A stretch of 64,000 bases of DNA from Cynocephalus volans. Taxonomy: Eukaryota > Chordata > Mammalia > Dermoptera > Cynocephalidae. The translations under genes and the position numbers were made by a program. Where the stretch lies: NCBI RefSeq assembly GCF_027409185.1, contig NC_084469.1, positions 31,982,293 through 32,046,292 on the forward strand, in the 5' to 3' direction. Below, piece after piece: positions 24,901 to 35,449 of this stretch. The notes below the pieces were generated by a model, which was not told the origin of the DNA, did no database searches, and saw only the letters and a program-made list of their open reading frames with translations. The number at the start of each line of letters is the position of its first letter. Positions within the stretch are counted from its first letter, which is position 1.

Positions 24901-25996
24901 AGTCACACAGAGATCTCCTTTCTACTTTTACTTTGGTTTTTCTTTTTCCATCATTGCTGCGACTCCCAGCCCTGTCCTCACGTTGCAAGAGAGGATCTCC
25001 AGATCACTAATTCCCTGTGCGTCCAGCCCAGCCTCATTCGTAGTTTCTCTTACGCTGTGTAAAACTTCAGGGAATGCATCACTTTTTCCCGTTTCCTGTC
25101 TTGCATCCTTGGGATTCCTACAACGAACCAGCCGCGGGCCCATCCTTTCTCTAAGTCCCCTCCGACCTCCCCCAGCAGTGACCATGCCGCTCACCGGTGT
25201 CGTCGGGCAGGCTCAGGACGCCCTCGCCCTGCACCCAGCGGTAGCACGGGAAGGCCGCCTCCGCGAGGGCTCCAGGGCCCCGCACCGTGATGCGGTCGCA
25301 GAACCACGCGTCGTCCACCAGCCAGAACTGTTTGCGCAGCTTCACGAACTGCAGCGGCCCCAAGTCCTCGGGAACGTCGAGATCGAACTCCTCCTCCTGC
25401 GGGGACCAGGCTTAGCAGTGAAAACCACTGAGTTTTGAGGGGTAGGAGGTGGAGGCATGAGTGGGTAGGGGATGAAGGGATCGAGGGGGGGTGGAGTCCT
25501 TTACGGAGCCTCAGTGACCGGGGCCTCTAAAGACCGCCTCACCTTGCTCCCCCCTCAGCACAGCCAGCCCCCTGGGTCTCAGACGCCCCCTTTCAGAGCG
25601 AGGACCAGGGACCGCGGCGCGTGCAGCGCAGTCACTTGATTGAGCACCATTAACTGAGCGCTCACCGCGCCCGCGCTTGGAGGAGCTTCACGTCTGGCCA
25701 GCGGTCGTATATTTACACCAAGGGTCACCTGGAACAGTTGTAGGCTACGAGGACCAGGGTCAGGGAAGGGAGAAGCGGGCCGAGCGCAGCCCGGGCCCCA
25801 GGCTCCCAGCCCTCCTCCCGCACCTTCGGTTTCTTCCGGGGCCCCGCTCCCGCCCGCTAACCTTGCCCCGCGCCGGCCGCAGCTGCAGCCCCAGCTCCGC
25901 CTCCCCGCGCGCCCCGACCAGCCACAGCTGCACGCGGTTGTGCGAGCCGGAGAAGCGCCAGGCCCCGGTGGCCACGCGGATGCCGTAGTGGCCCAT
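12923..25996 (-). CDS. ALOX12: ALOX12, arachidonate 12S-lipoxygenase (platelet type), 663 aa, 14 coding exons
   Basis: Coding exons on the - strand: 25996-25862, 25396-25195, 24045-23964, 23853-23731, 23614-23511, 23265-23105, 22209-22066, 21228-21019, 17382-17296, 17078-16909, 16409-16288, 13612-13512, 13391-13221 and 13102-12923. All introns are GT-AG and phases agree. The sum is 1992 bases, 663 codons plus stop, the human length. Residues 2 to about 110 are the PLAT domain, the rest the catalytic lipoxygenase domain. Iron ligands His360 and His365 (HLLNTH), His540, Asn544 and C-terminal Ile663 are all present. Ala417-Val418 fits 12-positional and Ala403 fits S-stereochemistry. The enzyme oxygenates arachidonate to 12S-HPETE in platelets and skin. 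The start [13 protein letters not shown] matches the family. The gene appears functional. Confidence 0.97.
13745..13915 (+). repeat. MIR SINE in ALOX12 intron 11
   Basis: TGGGTTTCAATTCTGGCTCA, then CCAATTACTTAACCTCTCTC, the phrase CACCTGTAAAATGTGGGCGA and the AAGTGCTCGATACATAATAA tail follow the order of a MIR element on the + strand. Confidence 0.85.
14135..14272 (+). repeat. MIR-related fragment in ALOX12 intron 11
   Basis: ACTCCCATTTTATAGATAAG, followed by AGAGAGGTTTAACTGCTTGT and a CTTGAACTTGGGTTCCTGAC phrase, is typical of old MIR/MIR-like 3' parts. Confidence 0.65.
14405..14766 (+). mobile_element. MaLR-type LTR remnant
   Basis: The element begins TTATGGACTAAATGTTTATG with TCCCCCCAAAATTCATATGG, has GGAACCCTCATGAATGGTAT in the middle, an AATAAATTTCTGTTG signal, and ends CAAACTGACTAAGACA. 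This pattern is typical of ancient MaLR/ERVL solitary LTRs. It sits in ALOX12 intron 11, opposite in orientation to the gene. No internal coding sequence is present. Confidence 0.65.
15694..16141 (+). mobile_element. MST/THE1-like MaLR LTR split by a SINE
   Basis: It starts CTATGGCTTGAAGAATATGT with TCATATGTTAGAAACTTAAT, continues ATTAATGCCATTATCTCGGG, then, after a SINE at 15811-15920, TTGATGAAAGGATGAGGTTG, CAGCAAGAAGGCCCTCGCTA and ends AAAGGACTAAGACA. The order is that of an MST-type LTR. It lies in ALOX12 intron 11. Confidence 0.75.
15811..15920 (-). repeat. tRNA-Ile SINE monomer inside the MaLR LTR
   Basis: A 21-base T run is followed by GCTGGCCAGCACAGGGATTG, ATCAGCACCATGCTCCAACC and AACTGGCCAGCCCC, the reverse complement of the tRNA-Ile-like SINE body. 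Its insertion in an MST-like LTR shows it is the younger element. Confidence 0.88.
18380..18560 (+). repeat. MIR SINE in ALOX12 intron 8
   Basis: GTAGCACTTAGCATATGTCA, then CCCCACAATGGAGATCCTGT, ATTTAAAGATGAGGACATCT and GGTAAGTGCTCAGGCCAGGA fit a MIR element on the + strand. Confidence 0.7.
18935..19772 (+). mobile_element. L1 3' end (ORF2 C-terminus and 3' UTR) in ALOX12 intron 8
   Basis: A 5'-truncated plus-strand L1. The frame at 18983-19369 reads [20 protein letters not shown] and [17 protein letters not shown], and the frame at 19302-19544 reads [18 protein letters not shown], both from the ORF2p C-terminal region, with a frameshift between them. The 3' UTR holds a CA repeat (19562-19588), a G run, a purine-rich part and an A-rich tail ending about 19772. 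It is antisense to ALOX12. Confidence 0.9.
19562..19588. repeat. (CA)n microsatellite in L1 3' UTR
   Basis: About 13 uninterrupted CA units immediately follow the end of the L1 ORF2 remnant. Confidence 0.9.
19941..20043 (-). repeat. tRNA-Ile SINE monomer
   Basis: T and G runs precede GGGGCTGGTTCAGGGATCTA, ATGACCTTGGTGCTATAAGG and AACAAGCCAGCCCTG, a diverged reverse-complement tRNA-Ile-like body in ALOX12 intron 8. Confidence 0.75.
20161..20614 (-). pseudogene. Unrecognised coding-like sequence with a frame break in ALOX12 intron 8
   Basis: On the - strand a frame at 20614-20429 and a second at 20532-20161 (123 codons, ends TGCTAA-type stop region) look coding-like: mixed composition and no obvious repeat, with phrases such as [20 protein letters not shown] and [18 protein letters not shown]. 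The two frames differ by a shift near 20530, as in a processed pseudogene. I do not recognise the parent protein. No intron is visible and no clear poly(A) tail was found at the left end. It could also be chance open sequence. Confidence 0.3.
20670..20755 (-). repeat. tRNA-Ile SINE monomer
   Basis: GGAGGCTGGCAGGGATCCAA, ACCTTGGTGTCATCAGCATT and GAGCTAACTGGCCAGCCCAG form a reverse-complement tRNA-Ile-like body. It abuts the right end of the coding-like sequence in ALOX12 intron 8. Confidence 0.8.
21654..21842 (+). mobile_element. MER5A-like hAT element in ALOX12 intron 7
   Basis: It starts AGTGATTCTCAAATTGTGAT, carries AGAAATGCAAATTCTCAATC and TACTGAATCAGAAAGTCTGG, and ends CACACTAAAGTTTGAGAACC-ACTG. 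Both terminal inverted repeats of a MER5A element are recognisable. Confidence 0.85.
22260..22470. repeat. Old SINE-like remnant in ALOX12 intron 6
   Basis: Phrases such as AAGTGAAGAAACAGCCTAGT and GTAGCAGACCTGGGTTTAGA resemble decayed MIR. The evidence is weak and borders are approximate. Confidence 0.4.
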
Positions 25997-26240
25997 GGCG
26001 CTCCCCGGCAGCTCGGTCCTGCTTGATTGCCTGGACCGCCCTTTAAAAGCAGGGTCTGCGGCCCTGCCCTCCTCACCACTTTTGGGCGCTCCTAAGTCCC
26101 CGCCCCAGACTAGCCCAAACTTGCGAGCAGAGCCGTAGAGCAGGCTGTGCGAAAGGGCGTAGCTGCGGGAGCACGAGGGGGCCCCGACCAGGTGAGGCCG
26201 AGAGGGTAGGTGCGGCGGGGCTCCCCTGGGCCCCCCGGGG
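25180..26240. promoter_or_regulatory. CpG island over ALOX12 exons 1-2 and promoter
   Basis: GC- and CpG-rich DNA covers ALOX12 exons 2 and 1 and about 240 bases upstream of the start codon (25996). A TATA-like CTTTTAAAG on the - strand lies at 26040-26048, about 45-53 bases upstream of the ATG, which would require a very short 5' UTR if used. GC-rich Sp1-type sequence lies further upstream. Confidence 0.6.
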
Positions 26241-26249
26241 CAGGGGCCT

Positions 26250-29200
26250 CCGGGTTGGAGAGAGCAAGGGTGAGGACACTTCCTGAGGAGCTCAGAGGCA
26301 GAGGGGGTGAGTCCATCTTCCAAACAGAGGGGGAAGTCTCTGCTTTTCAGGGCTGGGCTCTGGGGAAGGCAGAGGGCCGGGTTCTGGGAGGCCGGTCTGG
26401 GAGGCTGTGCTGGGCACCGGCAGATGCTCTGCTGTTAGGCCGGGTGCGGCCCAGTAAGTCCTCTGGTACCTGATCTCTACCACCTTTGAGCCCTGCCCTT
26501 CAATAAATGACCAGGGGTTCCCCAGACTACCTAGAACCTGGGAGAGGAACAGTTTAAAGCCTGCCTCAAATCACACCCCCTCCCCACATACCCTGTTTTA
26601 AACATGCAGGCATTAGGATCCCAAGTACACAAAATACTACGGGTCAGACATCTGGAGAGAGGCCTGAGGCAGGGCAGTGAAAGCCTCATTTTGTTCAACC
26701 GCTATCATAGAGGGTGCAGAAAATGTCATGGACCCAGGAACACCAGTCTGGGTGTTGGGGTGCAGTATGGAATCACTTAGGGACCCAGCATACATGGGCA
26801 ATTCCCGTGAACTTTGTCCTTTCCAGGTGAGTACAACCTCTTCCCCTTCTGAAGGTTCCAGGCAAATTTTTATTACCAAGGTATTTCCTGGTCCTTCATG
26901 GGTCTTAGGGTAGTAAACCCAGGAGCATCAGGTTGAGCAAGGGCTGGTAAGGGACTTTTTAAACATTAGGAGGATGATTCAGGGCTCAGGCTCCATCACC
27001 CATCCGGAAATCAATCAGATGAAGCCTCCTGCACAGTCCCTGTGTAGATCTTTATCCAAGTCATTGTAAGTATTTGGCCCACATTGCATGTTTCTGGTGG
27101 CCTGGGCTAGGCCACGGCAAGGTAAATATGCTTTCTTGAGAAATGACTCAAATGACTTGGTGTGCTGGTCGTTGGGAGGATGACTAAGAGGGGGTTCTAG
27201 TTCCACCTTCCAGCCTCCAAACCTCACGGAAGTGTCTGTTCTTTAATGGGCACTATTCCCCATCTTATCTTCCAGACCCACTCCTGCCTACATCCTCTGT
27301 GCTCCAGACTGGATGTCTACCATTTTCCAGTCCCCAGTTCTTCCATTTTTCTGGGGTCACCCTCTTCTGTGATATGCAAATAAAATGGCTCAAATTCCCA
27401 ACCTATGTAATAGCAAGATCTCACTTTTTCCACACACTTGTTCATGGGTCACTTTTACCCAGAAAAGAGAGCTTGTTTCATACCTACTTCCAAAATCAGT
27501 CCATACTTCAGCCTGCTTCTCCACTGTTTTGTGACTCCTTTTCTGCCCACTCTAGTATATTATGAGGTCACATGCAGAGAGAAAATGAATAATTGAGAAA
27601 AATAATCCAAGCTATTGCACATGCTAAATGAGTTACTATGTCTAAACACTTAGAACAATGCCTGATATATAGTCCCTCTAGTATTATCTGCTATTATTTT
27701 ATTATTTACAATTGAATGTCAGCATCGCTCCTCCAGAAGTTCCTCTGACACACTCAGTTTCTCCATGTTCCTCTATAGGATCCAGCCTTCCGCTGGTGCT
27801 GTTACCTCTCAAGATCTTTCCTCCCACTTCTTTTCTTCTTTTTCCTTTTTAAGCACATGCACTATGTTGGGAGAATGTAATTAAAACCAAAATCTTCTCC
27901 CTACCCAAGAAACCTCTCCCAAAAGACAGTAGAGAAAGACAACAGCTTTATTATTGAAAGAGCATTAAACCAGAATGTGACTCACATCGCAGGCAATTGC
28001 TAAGAGACTGCAAAGGCAGAAAGAAATCTCACTCATATATTCAGATACAACCCATTACATACATACTTTAAAAATAAACAATAACTAGTTCATAAGTAAG
28101 AGGATTAAATAGCACCATTTGTCACACATAGTGTAATTGAGGTGACCATCTGTGTTAGCTAATTGGTTTAATTAGAGGAAAACTGCTCATATCTTCATGA
28201 CAGGAGATAGTTTTGCATCTTAAGCAAAGTGCCCATCTAAGTCAGGTTCCTACCCTCCCATAGAACCGGGGAGATGGAGGCTCTGTCTCCCTTTTTTTTG
28301 GTGGCTGGCCAGTATGGGCACCCAAACCCGTGACCTTAGTGTTACAGGCACCACACTCTCCCAAGTGAGCTAATTGGCCAGCCCCTATTCCTTAGCATTT
28401 ATGTTTCAAAGAAATGGCTGCCAGGTTCTTGAAAAAGACATTCTTGGGTAGTAAAGCTGACAGGAGGATTTACACACACTTCAAAGAGGCAGAAAAGAAC
28501 TTACACATTTTCTGAAGTGAATGCTGTAAGGAAAGAGAATAGGGAGAAAGTCTCTTCCCTTCTCTTCAACTGGGAGAATTAAGCCTCTTAAAATTTTTAT
28601 TTGTCCTTACTACTATGATTTTGTCCTTATGTATGCCACAGGAAGGACCAGGGGCTTGATTTTTGCTGGGCCCTGTGCAGTAGGGAAGCCCATACTGGCA
28701 CATGTACATACCAAAGCTAAACTCTCTCTTCTTCCAGACTCCCAACACCCTGCTGTCTGTGCCAGTAGCCAGCTCTCACATTCTCTTTTCAGAACAATTT
28801 AACTTCTTCATCAAAGTTTCTCCCATTAGGTTATACCCCAGGGGGTGTGGGTGAGAGAGGTGGATCTTACATTTCACAGCCAAAAAGGCTTGTTAAAGAG
28901 TTCTCCAAACACAAGAATACATTTATCCTTTTCCTTTCTCCTACGCCAGTGTGGCTCAAACCACAGTCAGTTTTGATGATAACTCCATTGTCTCTGCCAC
29001 ATGAGTGTTTGGAGCCCATGTTTGGCACAGGGCCACATAAATTCATATTTGTTCCTTGAGGCATGTACACAATGGACACACAAACATGGCATTATAAACT
29101 ATGCATTAAAAAAAATTTACCAGAAGAAGACACTGCTGGAAAACTATGAAATTTTAAACTATGTAATCATAGGATGTGATTTCAAGGTCAAAATTGTGTT

Positions 29201-30740
29201 GTCTATTTTTCCAATTAGTAATTTGGGTACCCACCTGTCCCTATTTGCATGAAGTCCAGCATTTCCCTCTCTGAGTGCTGTCACTTGCTTCTGTTGTTGT
29301 CTTATGGTGTAGCTGGACCCTGTCCTGCACAATCTAATGGGTCATTTTCTAGTGTTGAAGGGATGCCTACATAGGCCACAACAGTGACATAGACTTGGGC
29401 TTCCAAACTCTTTGTTTGCACAGGTTTGGTCAAGGTCTGCAAGAATGACTGTGGTGCTAGGGGGCTGTGTCCAGACTTGGCCTCCTGAAGCTTTCAGCCT
29501 TGGAGCTGAGCCTGGTCATTAGACCAGACTACTTTCCTCATGGAGGGTTCCCTTTTGGGATCTTGGGTGTTCTTTCCTGCTGGGGGACCTCTACTGGGAC
29601 TTTCTCAGTCTTTCAGAGAGGACTTAATATTGAACAGTGTCAAAAAGAATCAGGGTCTCAATCTCTTTTCTTCTGGGTAGTATCTTGGGTTATTTAGTCA
29701 ATTTGATCACTCCTGGTCCTCTTCCAACTCTACATAGCAAGGGAGTGTTGAGGTGAGGAATAGAGGATGGAGAGGGTGTGATGGAGAAGGAAGAGCCTTC
29801 GTGTGCTTCAAAAAGGTGCCCAAGAGGGATCACTCAAGGTTCAGAGAAGAGACAAGAAAGGCTTGCTCCCAGGTAGCTGTCTATGTCCCTTCAGAGAGAG
29901 AAAAGAGCTGGCAGATCCTTGCCCTTTTACTGCCTGTCCCCCTCTTCCATCCCACCCCCTGCCACCCCAACCTTAGAAGGTATCCCCAAGTCATGCCTGA
30001 GTCTGCTCAAGTTTCTGTGGGTTCATGTAATCATCTCCAAACATGAATACACTTATAGGGGTGGTTGGTTTTGGTGTTTAAAAAATTTGTACTGTACTAT
30101 ACAAGTATACATTTTTCTGCAACTTGCTTTTCTCACTTATGAGATATATCTCATGGAAATCTCTGAAGCTCAGTAGTTATACATCCAGCTCATTCTTTTA
30201 AACAGCTGCATGGTATTTCATTGTATGACTGCTTCACAGTGTATTCACCCATGCCCCTGCTGAGCATTCATTTGTTTCCAGTTTTCTGACATAATATGAT
30301 GAATACTACAAAGGATATGTTTCTCCTATATTCTGTGTACTGGTGGTTTTATTTCTGTAGGTTGGAGTCCAAAAAAAGAGTGCAAAGAATAAAAGACCAC
30401 CAGAAGTAAAAACAAAAAACAGAAAACCAAGAACAGACAACAAAGCTGAGTTCCTTTACTTGTCAGGCAAAGGAATACACCAGAGAAGACACTGCCTGGG
30501 TAGTTCTTGGAGTCATGGGATAAGTCAGGGATTTTTAACTGCTAGAAAGTGGGTGTTCATAATGTTTATGCTAATTAAACGTTGAAAGCTTATACCCTGG
30601 AGAGGCCAGAGTGAGTCCACAGGTTTGCACACAGTTGGTTGAAACAAGTCCCATTGTTCTGTAGTTAGGGGAGCCTTAAGTTAGTTCCAGTAAGTGTCTG
30701 GCATACCAAGATCACTTAAAGTTCATGTTTATTAAAAAGC
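26250..30740. other. Intergenic region right of ALOX12; no gene recognised
   Basis: No exon of a known gene is seen. A MIR-like tail is likely at about 27620-27700 (AACACTTAGAACAATGCCTG). A tRNA-Ile SINE lies at 28291-28384. The remainder is unique-looking AT/GC-balanced sequence in which I see nothing assignable. In human, lipoxygenase pseudogenes and TEKT1 lie on this side, but no lipoxygenase-like coding remnant was spotted. Confidence 0.5.
28291..28384 (-). repeat. tRNA-Ile SINE monomer
   Basis: CTTTTTTTTGGTGGCTGGCC, GTGACCTTAGTGTTACAGGC and AGCTAATTGGCCAGCCCC form the reverse-complement tRNA-Ile-like body with a short tail. Confidence 0.85.
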
Positions 30741-31346
30741 TGTATCTGTTTCCATGTTCACTGCAGCATTATTAACAATAGCTAGGATATGGAAACAGCC
30801 TAAATGTCTGTTAATGCATGGATAAAGAAAATGTGGAGTATATACACGATGGAATACTATTCAGCCTTAAAAAAGTAGTAAATCCTGCCATTTGCAACAA
30901 CACGGATAAACCTTGAAGACATTGTGCTAAGTGAAATAAGCCAGTCACAGAAAAACAAATAGCATATGATTGCACTTATACGTGGAATCTAACAAAAAGT
31001 CCAACTCATAGTAACAGTAAAATGGTGGTCATCAGGGGCTGGGGGTTGGGGGGATAATGGGGTAACTTTCAGTTATAAGACATAGAAGTACTGGAGACCT
31101 ACTATAAGGCATGATCACTATAGTTAGAAATAATGTATTGTATACGTGAAATTTGCTAAGATAGGAGGTCTCAAATGTTTTGAACACACACACACACAAA
31201 GGTAACTATATGAGAGGTAATGGATATATTAATTAGCTTCATGTGGCAGTCATTTCACTGTATGTACATATATCAAAACATGACATTGTACACCATAAAA
31301 TATACAATTCTTATTTGTCAATCACACGTCAATAAAGCTTGGGGAA
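30740..31346 (+). mobile_element. Old L1 3' end
   Basis: A 5'-truncated plus-strand L1. TTCACTGCAGCATTATTAAC, AATGTGGAGTATATACACGA, TGGAATACTATTCAGCCTTA and the long 3' UTR ending GTCAATAAAGCTTGGGG match the classic L1 ORF2 end and an older-type 3' UTR. No intact frame remains. Confidence 0.88.
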
Positions 31347-31349
31347 AAG

Positions 31350-33120
31350 AGCTTCAGCAGGACTATCAACCGTTGTGAAACAGCATTCAGTTTTGCTGTC
31401 TCCTAGGCCAGTGCTGCTAAAAGTTTCTTACGTGGGATTGCAGGGTGAAAGGGTATGTGTGTGGGTACCCAGAGTTGGTTTGTGATATTATGAAGAACAG
31501 GTTCAGTAGAGGGTCGGAGGCAGAATGCCGACTGGAGTGTAGCATGCCTTTCAAGAAATAAGGCTGTGAAGGGAACAGAGAGAGGGCCAGAGCTGGACAT
31601 CGGTGACCAGTAAAACCAGTGAGAGGAGAGGCTGAGAGGCTGGAGAAGGGGCTATAAGTGATGAGGGGAAGACCCTGAGGGAGGAGATAAAACCTGGAGG
31701 AACGGGGCTTAGATCATGCATTCTCGGGTGGGCGGGGTAACCACATTTTAGATGTTACAGTCGTTTGCGGCCTTTCAAAAGGCCACAGTACATACACAGA
31801 TATATTAAGGTATTAAAATTTCATGAGATGGGGGCAGGGAGCACTGAAGGAAAAAAAGGTCTTAGAGGTTCCATCAAGGGCCAGTAATGGGGAAAAGGTA
31901 AAGAAACATGGACTTAACTAGAAGGAGAGACAACTTTTCCTTTGTAATAGGAAACCAAGGGGAACGGATGGGAGTGGCAGCAGACAAACTCGAAAATGAG
32001 GCACGGGGAAACATCCCACTTGATGACTTGCGCTTTCTCTGTGAAGGGTGACAAGAAGCTTGAGTTGTGAGGGTCACGGGAGCCGTAGGGGCATTTCAGA
32101 GATATAGGGAGAGTGAGGAAAGTTTGAATAGACTCAGGAAAATAAGAGAGAGAACTGATTGGGGGATTGTGATAGGCGTGCCGGGCACTGTTGAGACCCT
32201 AGTTGAAGCTGGTGGCCGTGAATTTATGTGTGTTCAGGGGTGTGATTTCCCTAGTAGTACTCACTGCTTGATTGCTGACACAGGAAAAGTAAATGATTGG
32301 ATTCATCCAGAACATTGCGAGGTGGAACAGGGCTCCAGAGGCTCTTCCTGGCTGAGGTTGACATGAGCCTCTCCCTTGTTCTTATCTCCTCAGACATCAG
32401 TGGTGGAGCAAGTTCTTATTTGTCATCAATCTGTATTTTAAGCAAACATGGTGTCAAGACAGCCCTCTGAGGCATACTTCTCCCCAGATGGCATCTCTAA
32501 ACTGTTTGTTTCCTTGTTCTGGAGCTGGCTTTACTCAACATTTCTGTGAAGAGGTTGGGAGGTTCACCCTGGTCCCTCCTTCCAGCCCCCACTGCTAGTC
32601 TCTATTCCTCAGGGACCCAACATCCAACCCCCAGACTCTCTTTGCAGGACTGAAGTGGGGGGCCAGGCCCAGGGTATCTCGATCTCATTCTGTCTTGAAG
32701 AAGCCAAGGGTAAAGGACAAATGAGCTAGGGGGCCCACCAGAGGGCACAGGGAATGCAAAACACCCCTTCTCTGAGATCCCTGCCAACACCCCTAACTAT
32801 TCTATGCTCTTTATCTTTCTCTTTGCTGTAATGTTTACCTTGTAATGCTATATTGTTCAAATTTGTTACACTGATTTCTAGAGCATTTCATGTCCCGCTT
32901 ACTGCTGGTGGTCTTTTTGTTACTCTCCATGCTGAACCATATTTGACAGCTATCATTAATACAGAGCTGTTCCATGTAACAGACTTTTACTGAAGGTTTG
33001 AAAAGGCAGGGACTGGGGTGAGGTGCAACATTTAAGGGGGCACCAAAAAACTCAGTAATCAAGATAAGTAATATTTGAATACAATATGTAAAAAATCAAA
33101 GTTAATGCAAAAATCCATAA
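31350..33120. other. Intergenic region; nothing assigned
   Basis: No gene or well-supported repeat was recognised. Short open frames here lack family matches or coding signatures. Confidence 0.4.
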
Positions 33121-33149
33121 CAATCAAAATTTTAATAAAGACAGGATTA

Positions 33150-33640
33150 GTTATAAGACATAATATTAGCCATCTATTTTTCTTTAAATTTCACAATTAC
33201 TTTTTTTTTTAATTTTTAATTTTTAAAAATTTAACTTACACATTGTGGGGCTGGCTGGCTGGCTTGCTGGGTTAGAGCGTGGTGCTGGGAACATCAGGGT
33301 CAAGGGTTCAGTTCCCTGTACCAGCCAGCTGCCAAGAAAAAAACAAAACAAAAACCTTACACATTGTAATTGTACATACTTATGGGGTACAATCTCATAT
33401 TTTTATAGTATATATGTTGTGTAATAATCAGGTCAGGGTACTTAATGTATCAATTACCTCATACACTTATTTCTTTGTGGTGAAAAAAGCCCCTCCTCTT
33501 GCTATTAGGTAATATACAAAACGTAACTGTTTACCATAGTCACTCTGTGTGCAATAGAACACTACAACTTATTCCTCCTATCTAATTGTAATTTTTTTTA
33601 CCCATTTAGCATCTATATTTTTTGTAACCATTCCTATCAC
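33150..33640 (-). mobile_element. L1-like AT-rich fragment split by a SINE
   Basis: AATTTAACTTACACATTGTG on the left and CCTTACACATTGTAATTGTA with CATACTTATGGGGTACAATC on the right resemble old L1 3'-flanking sequence. The break point is the SINE at 33248-33356, flanked by copies of CTTACACATTGT. Confidence 0.55.
33248..33356 (+). repeat. tRNA-Ile SINE monomer in sense orientation
   Basis: GGGGCTGGCTGGCTGGCTTG, GGGTTAGAGCGTGGTGCTGG, AAGGGTTCAGTTCCCTGTAC and CAGCCAGCTGCC are followed by an A-rich tail. GTTAGAGCGTGGTGCT matches the tRNA-Ile D-arm/anticodon-arm text and GGGTTCAGTTCC the B box. CTTACACATTGT occurs directly before and after it as a target-site duplication. Confidence 0.9.
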
Positions 33641-34098
33641 CAGAAATTTCTCTCTGGCTAACCTGAAAAACAACACCCCCATCCCCAGCCCACAGGGGCC
33701 TTGTTGTGGAAATATCTTACTTTGTCTTTGTTCTGTTTATTCTCGGCCTTCTCCCCTCCCTTCCGCACTTCCACCTCCTCCCCAGAAATGATATAATTGA
33801 GCAAAGTCAGCATCTTCTTATTTTATTATGTAAAACAACTTATCTTTCATTGTCTCATCTCCTTCCCCAAACTCTGCTCTGCCTCTGGCTTTCCAGAACC
33901 AAAATACCTCTTCGAAGTGTTTTGTAAATCATGGACCATCTACTAATTTAGCAGTATAAATAAATGATTTTCCAAGATCAGATTATAAGGCATCACCGTC
34001 TTCTCCACCAGTGTCCATAAATTGAAGAAAACAGAGATTGACTCTTAAGTTTCATGCACAGTCACGTCCATCCCCAAAGAACGATTGGCTACAATCAG

Positions 34099-34100
<2 letters not shown>

Positions 34101-34132
<32 letters not shown>
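34101..34132. repeat. (GT)n microsatellite
   Basis: About 16 uninterrupted GT units. Confidence 0.95.
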
Positions 34133-34135
<3 letters not shown>

Positions 34136-34159
34136 ATAAAAGAAAATTCATGTATGTAA

Positions 34160-34280
34160 TTTAATCCTACAAAACCCTAAGAAGTATATATTATCTAAGT
34201 TTTATAAATGAAGGCACTAAAGCTCAAAGAGGAAGGGATATCCACAGCGTCACACAAGAAGCAGGTAGAATAGCCTAGAC
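34160..34280 (+). repeat. MIR fragment
   Basis: AAACCCTAAGAAGTATATAT, TTTTATAAATGAAGGCACTA and AAAGCTCAAAGAGGAAGGGA follow the MIR 3' half on the + strand. Confidence 0.65.
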
Positions 34281-35449
34281 ACTGTCATGAGTTTGCTTCA
34301 TACTCACATCACCCATTCTCTTTGACCCTTCAGTGTTGCTTTCTCACCTCACTGCTATAATGAATCCACTCCTAAAGCTTATTTATGACCTCTTCATTCT
34401 TAAATTCCTAGGTGATAATTGTTGTAAAAGTCTCTATTACTTGGACTAGAACTGTCCCTAGGGTGTGTGGGGTCTTGGGCGAATATTTTTTTGCAAGTCT
34501 CCTATCTATATAAACAATTTGATTAAAAGTGTATGGCAGAATTCAGGGGCCCATGTGAGGTACGAAGATTTATCAGTGAGTACACAGAATAGTGGTCGTA
34601 CTTACAAATTTGTCTGCTGTGCAACCAGGCAGATAGAGCCTGGCATGAGTATTTTCTCCAGTAGTGTTCTGAGGAGGACTTCAGGGGTACATTTTTTGAG
34701 ATTTTGCATATTTAAAAATTTCTTTATTCAACTCACACTTGATTTGCCTAAGAATAGAATCCTGGATGAGAAGTAAAATTCCCTCAGAATTTTGAAGGTA
34801 TTTTTGTTAGTGAAAGTCTAGACAAAACTCTGTAACAAAGAAACGCCCAAATATAGTGACCTAACCTCTGATTAATATTCTTATATGGTCATTGTCTCTT
34901 CTAAACTCCATCTCTCTTTTTCACTACTTTCTTGGAGATTTCCACTTCTATTGAATTAAAAAAAAATTCTAGTATTGAATCTTCTCTGTGTTGTTCTTGG
35001 TTACTTTCAGAAAACATCCTGGTATTATTTCAAGGATGCTAAATCTTCTCTAATATTTCTGAAGACAGTGATTATAGTTTAAAAAATTTCTACTCCTGCA
35101 CTGCTCCTGTTTTCTCTGAGTCCCTTTCTCTCTCTCTCTTTGTTTTACTCAGTGTTAAAAAGCTTGGATTTTACTCTCCACAATGATTTAATGTGAACCC
35201 TTTCTCTTTTTATTTTAAATTTTTGTGGCTGCCTGGTACACCTTTCTCTTTTTAAATGTCTGGTGATCCTTGGCTTTCTCTTCATAATTAAGAGTGAGGC
35301 AATAAAAAAGGTAATTGTGACCACTGGTGGGGTTTTTCAAAGTAATGGTCATTTGGTAGGGGCCTTCAGTGGTTAGTATCTGTAGATCTTTTCTGTTATA
35401 ATTGGTTTCTCCAACAGACCAACCTTCCAATTTCCTGTTAGGGGTGTAG

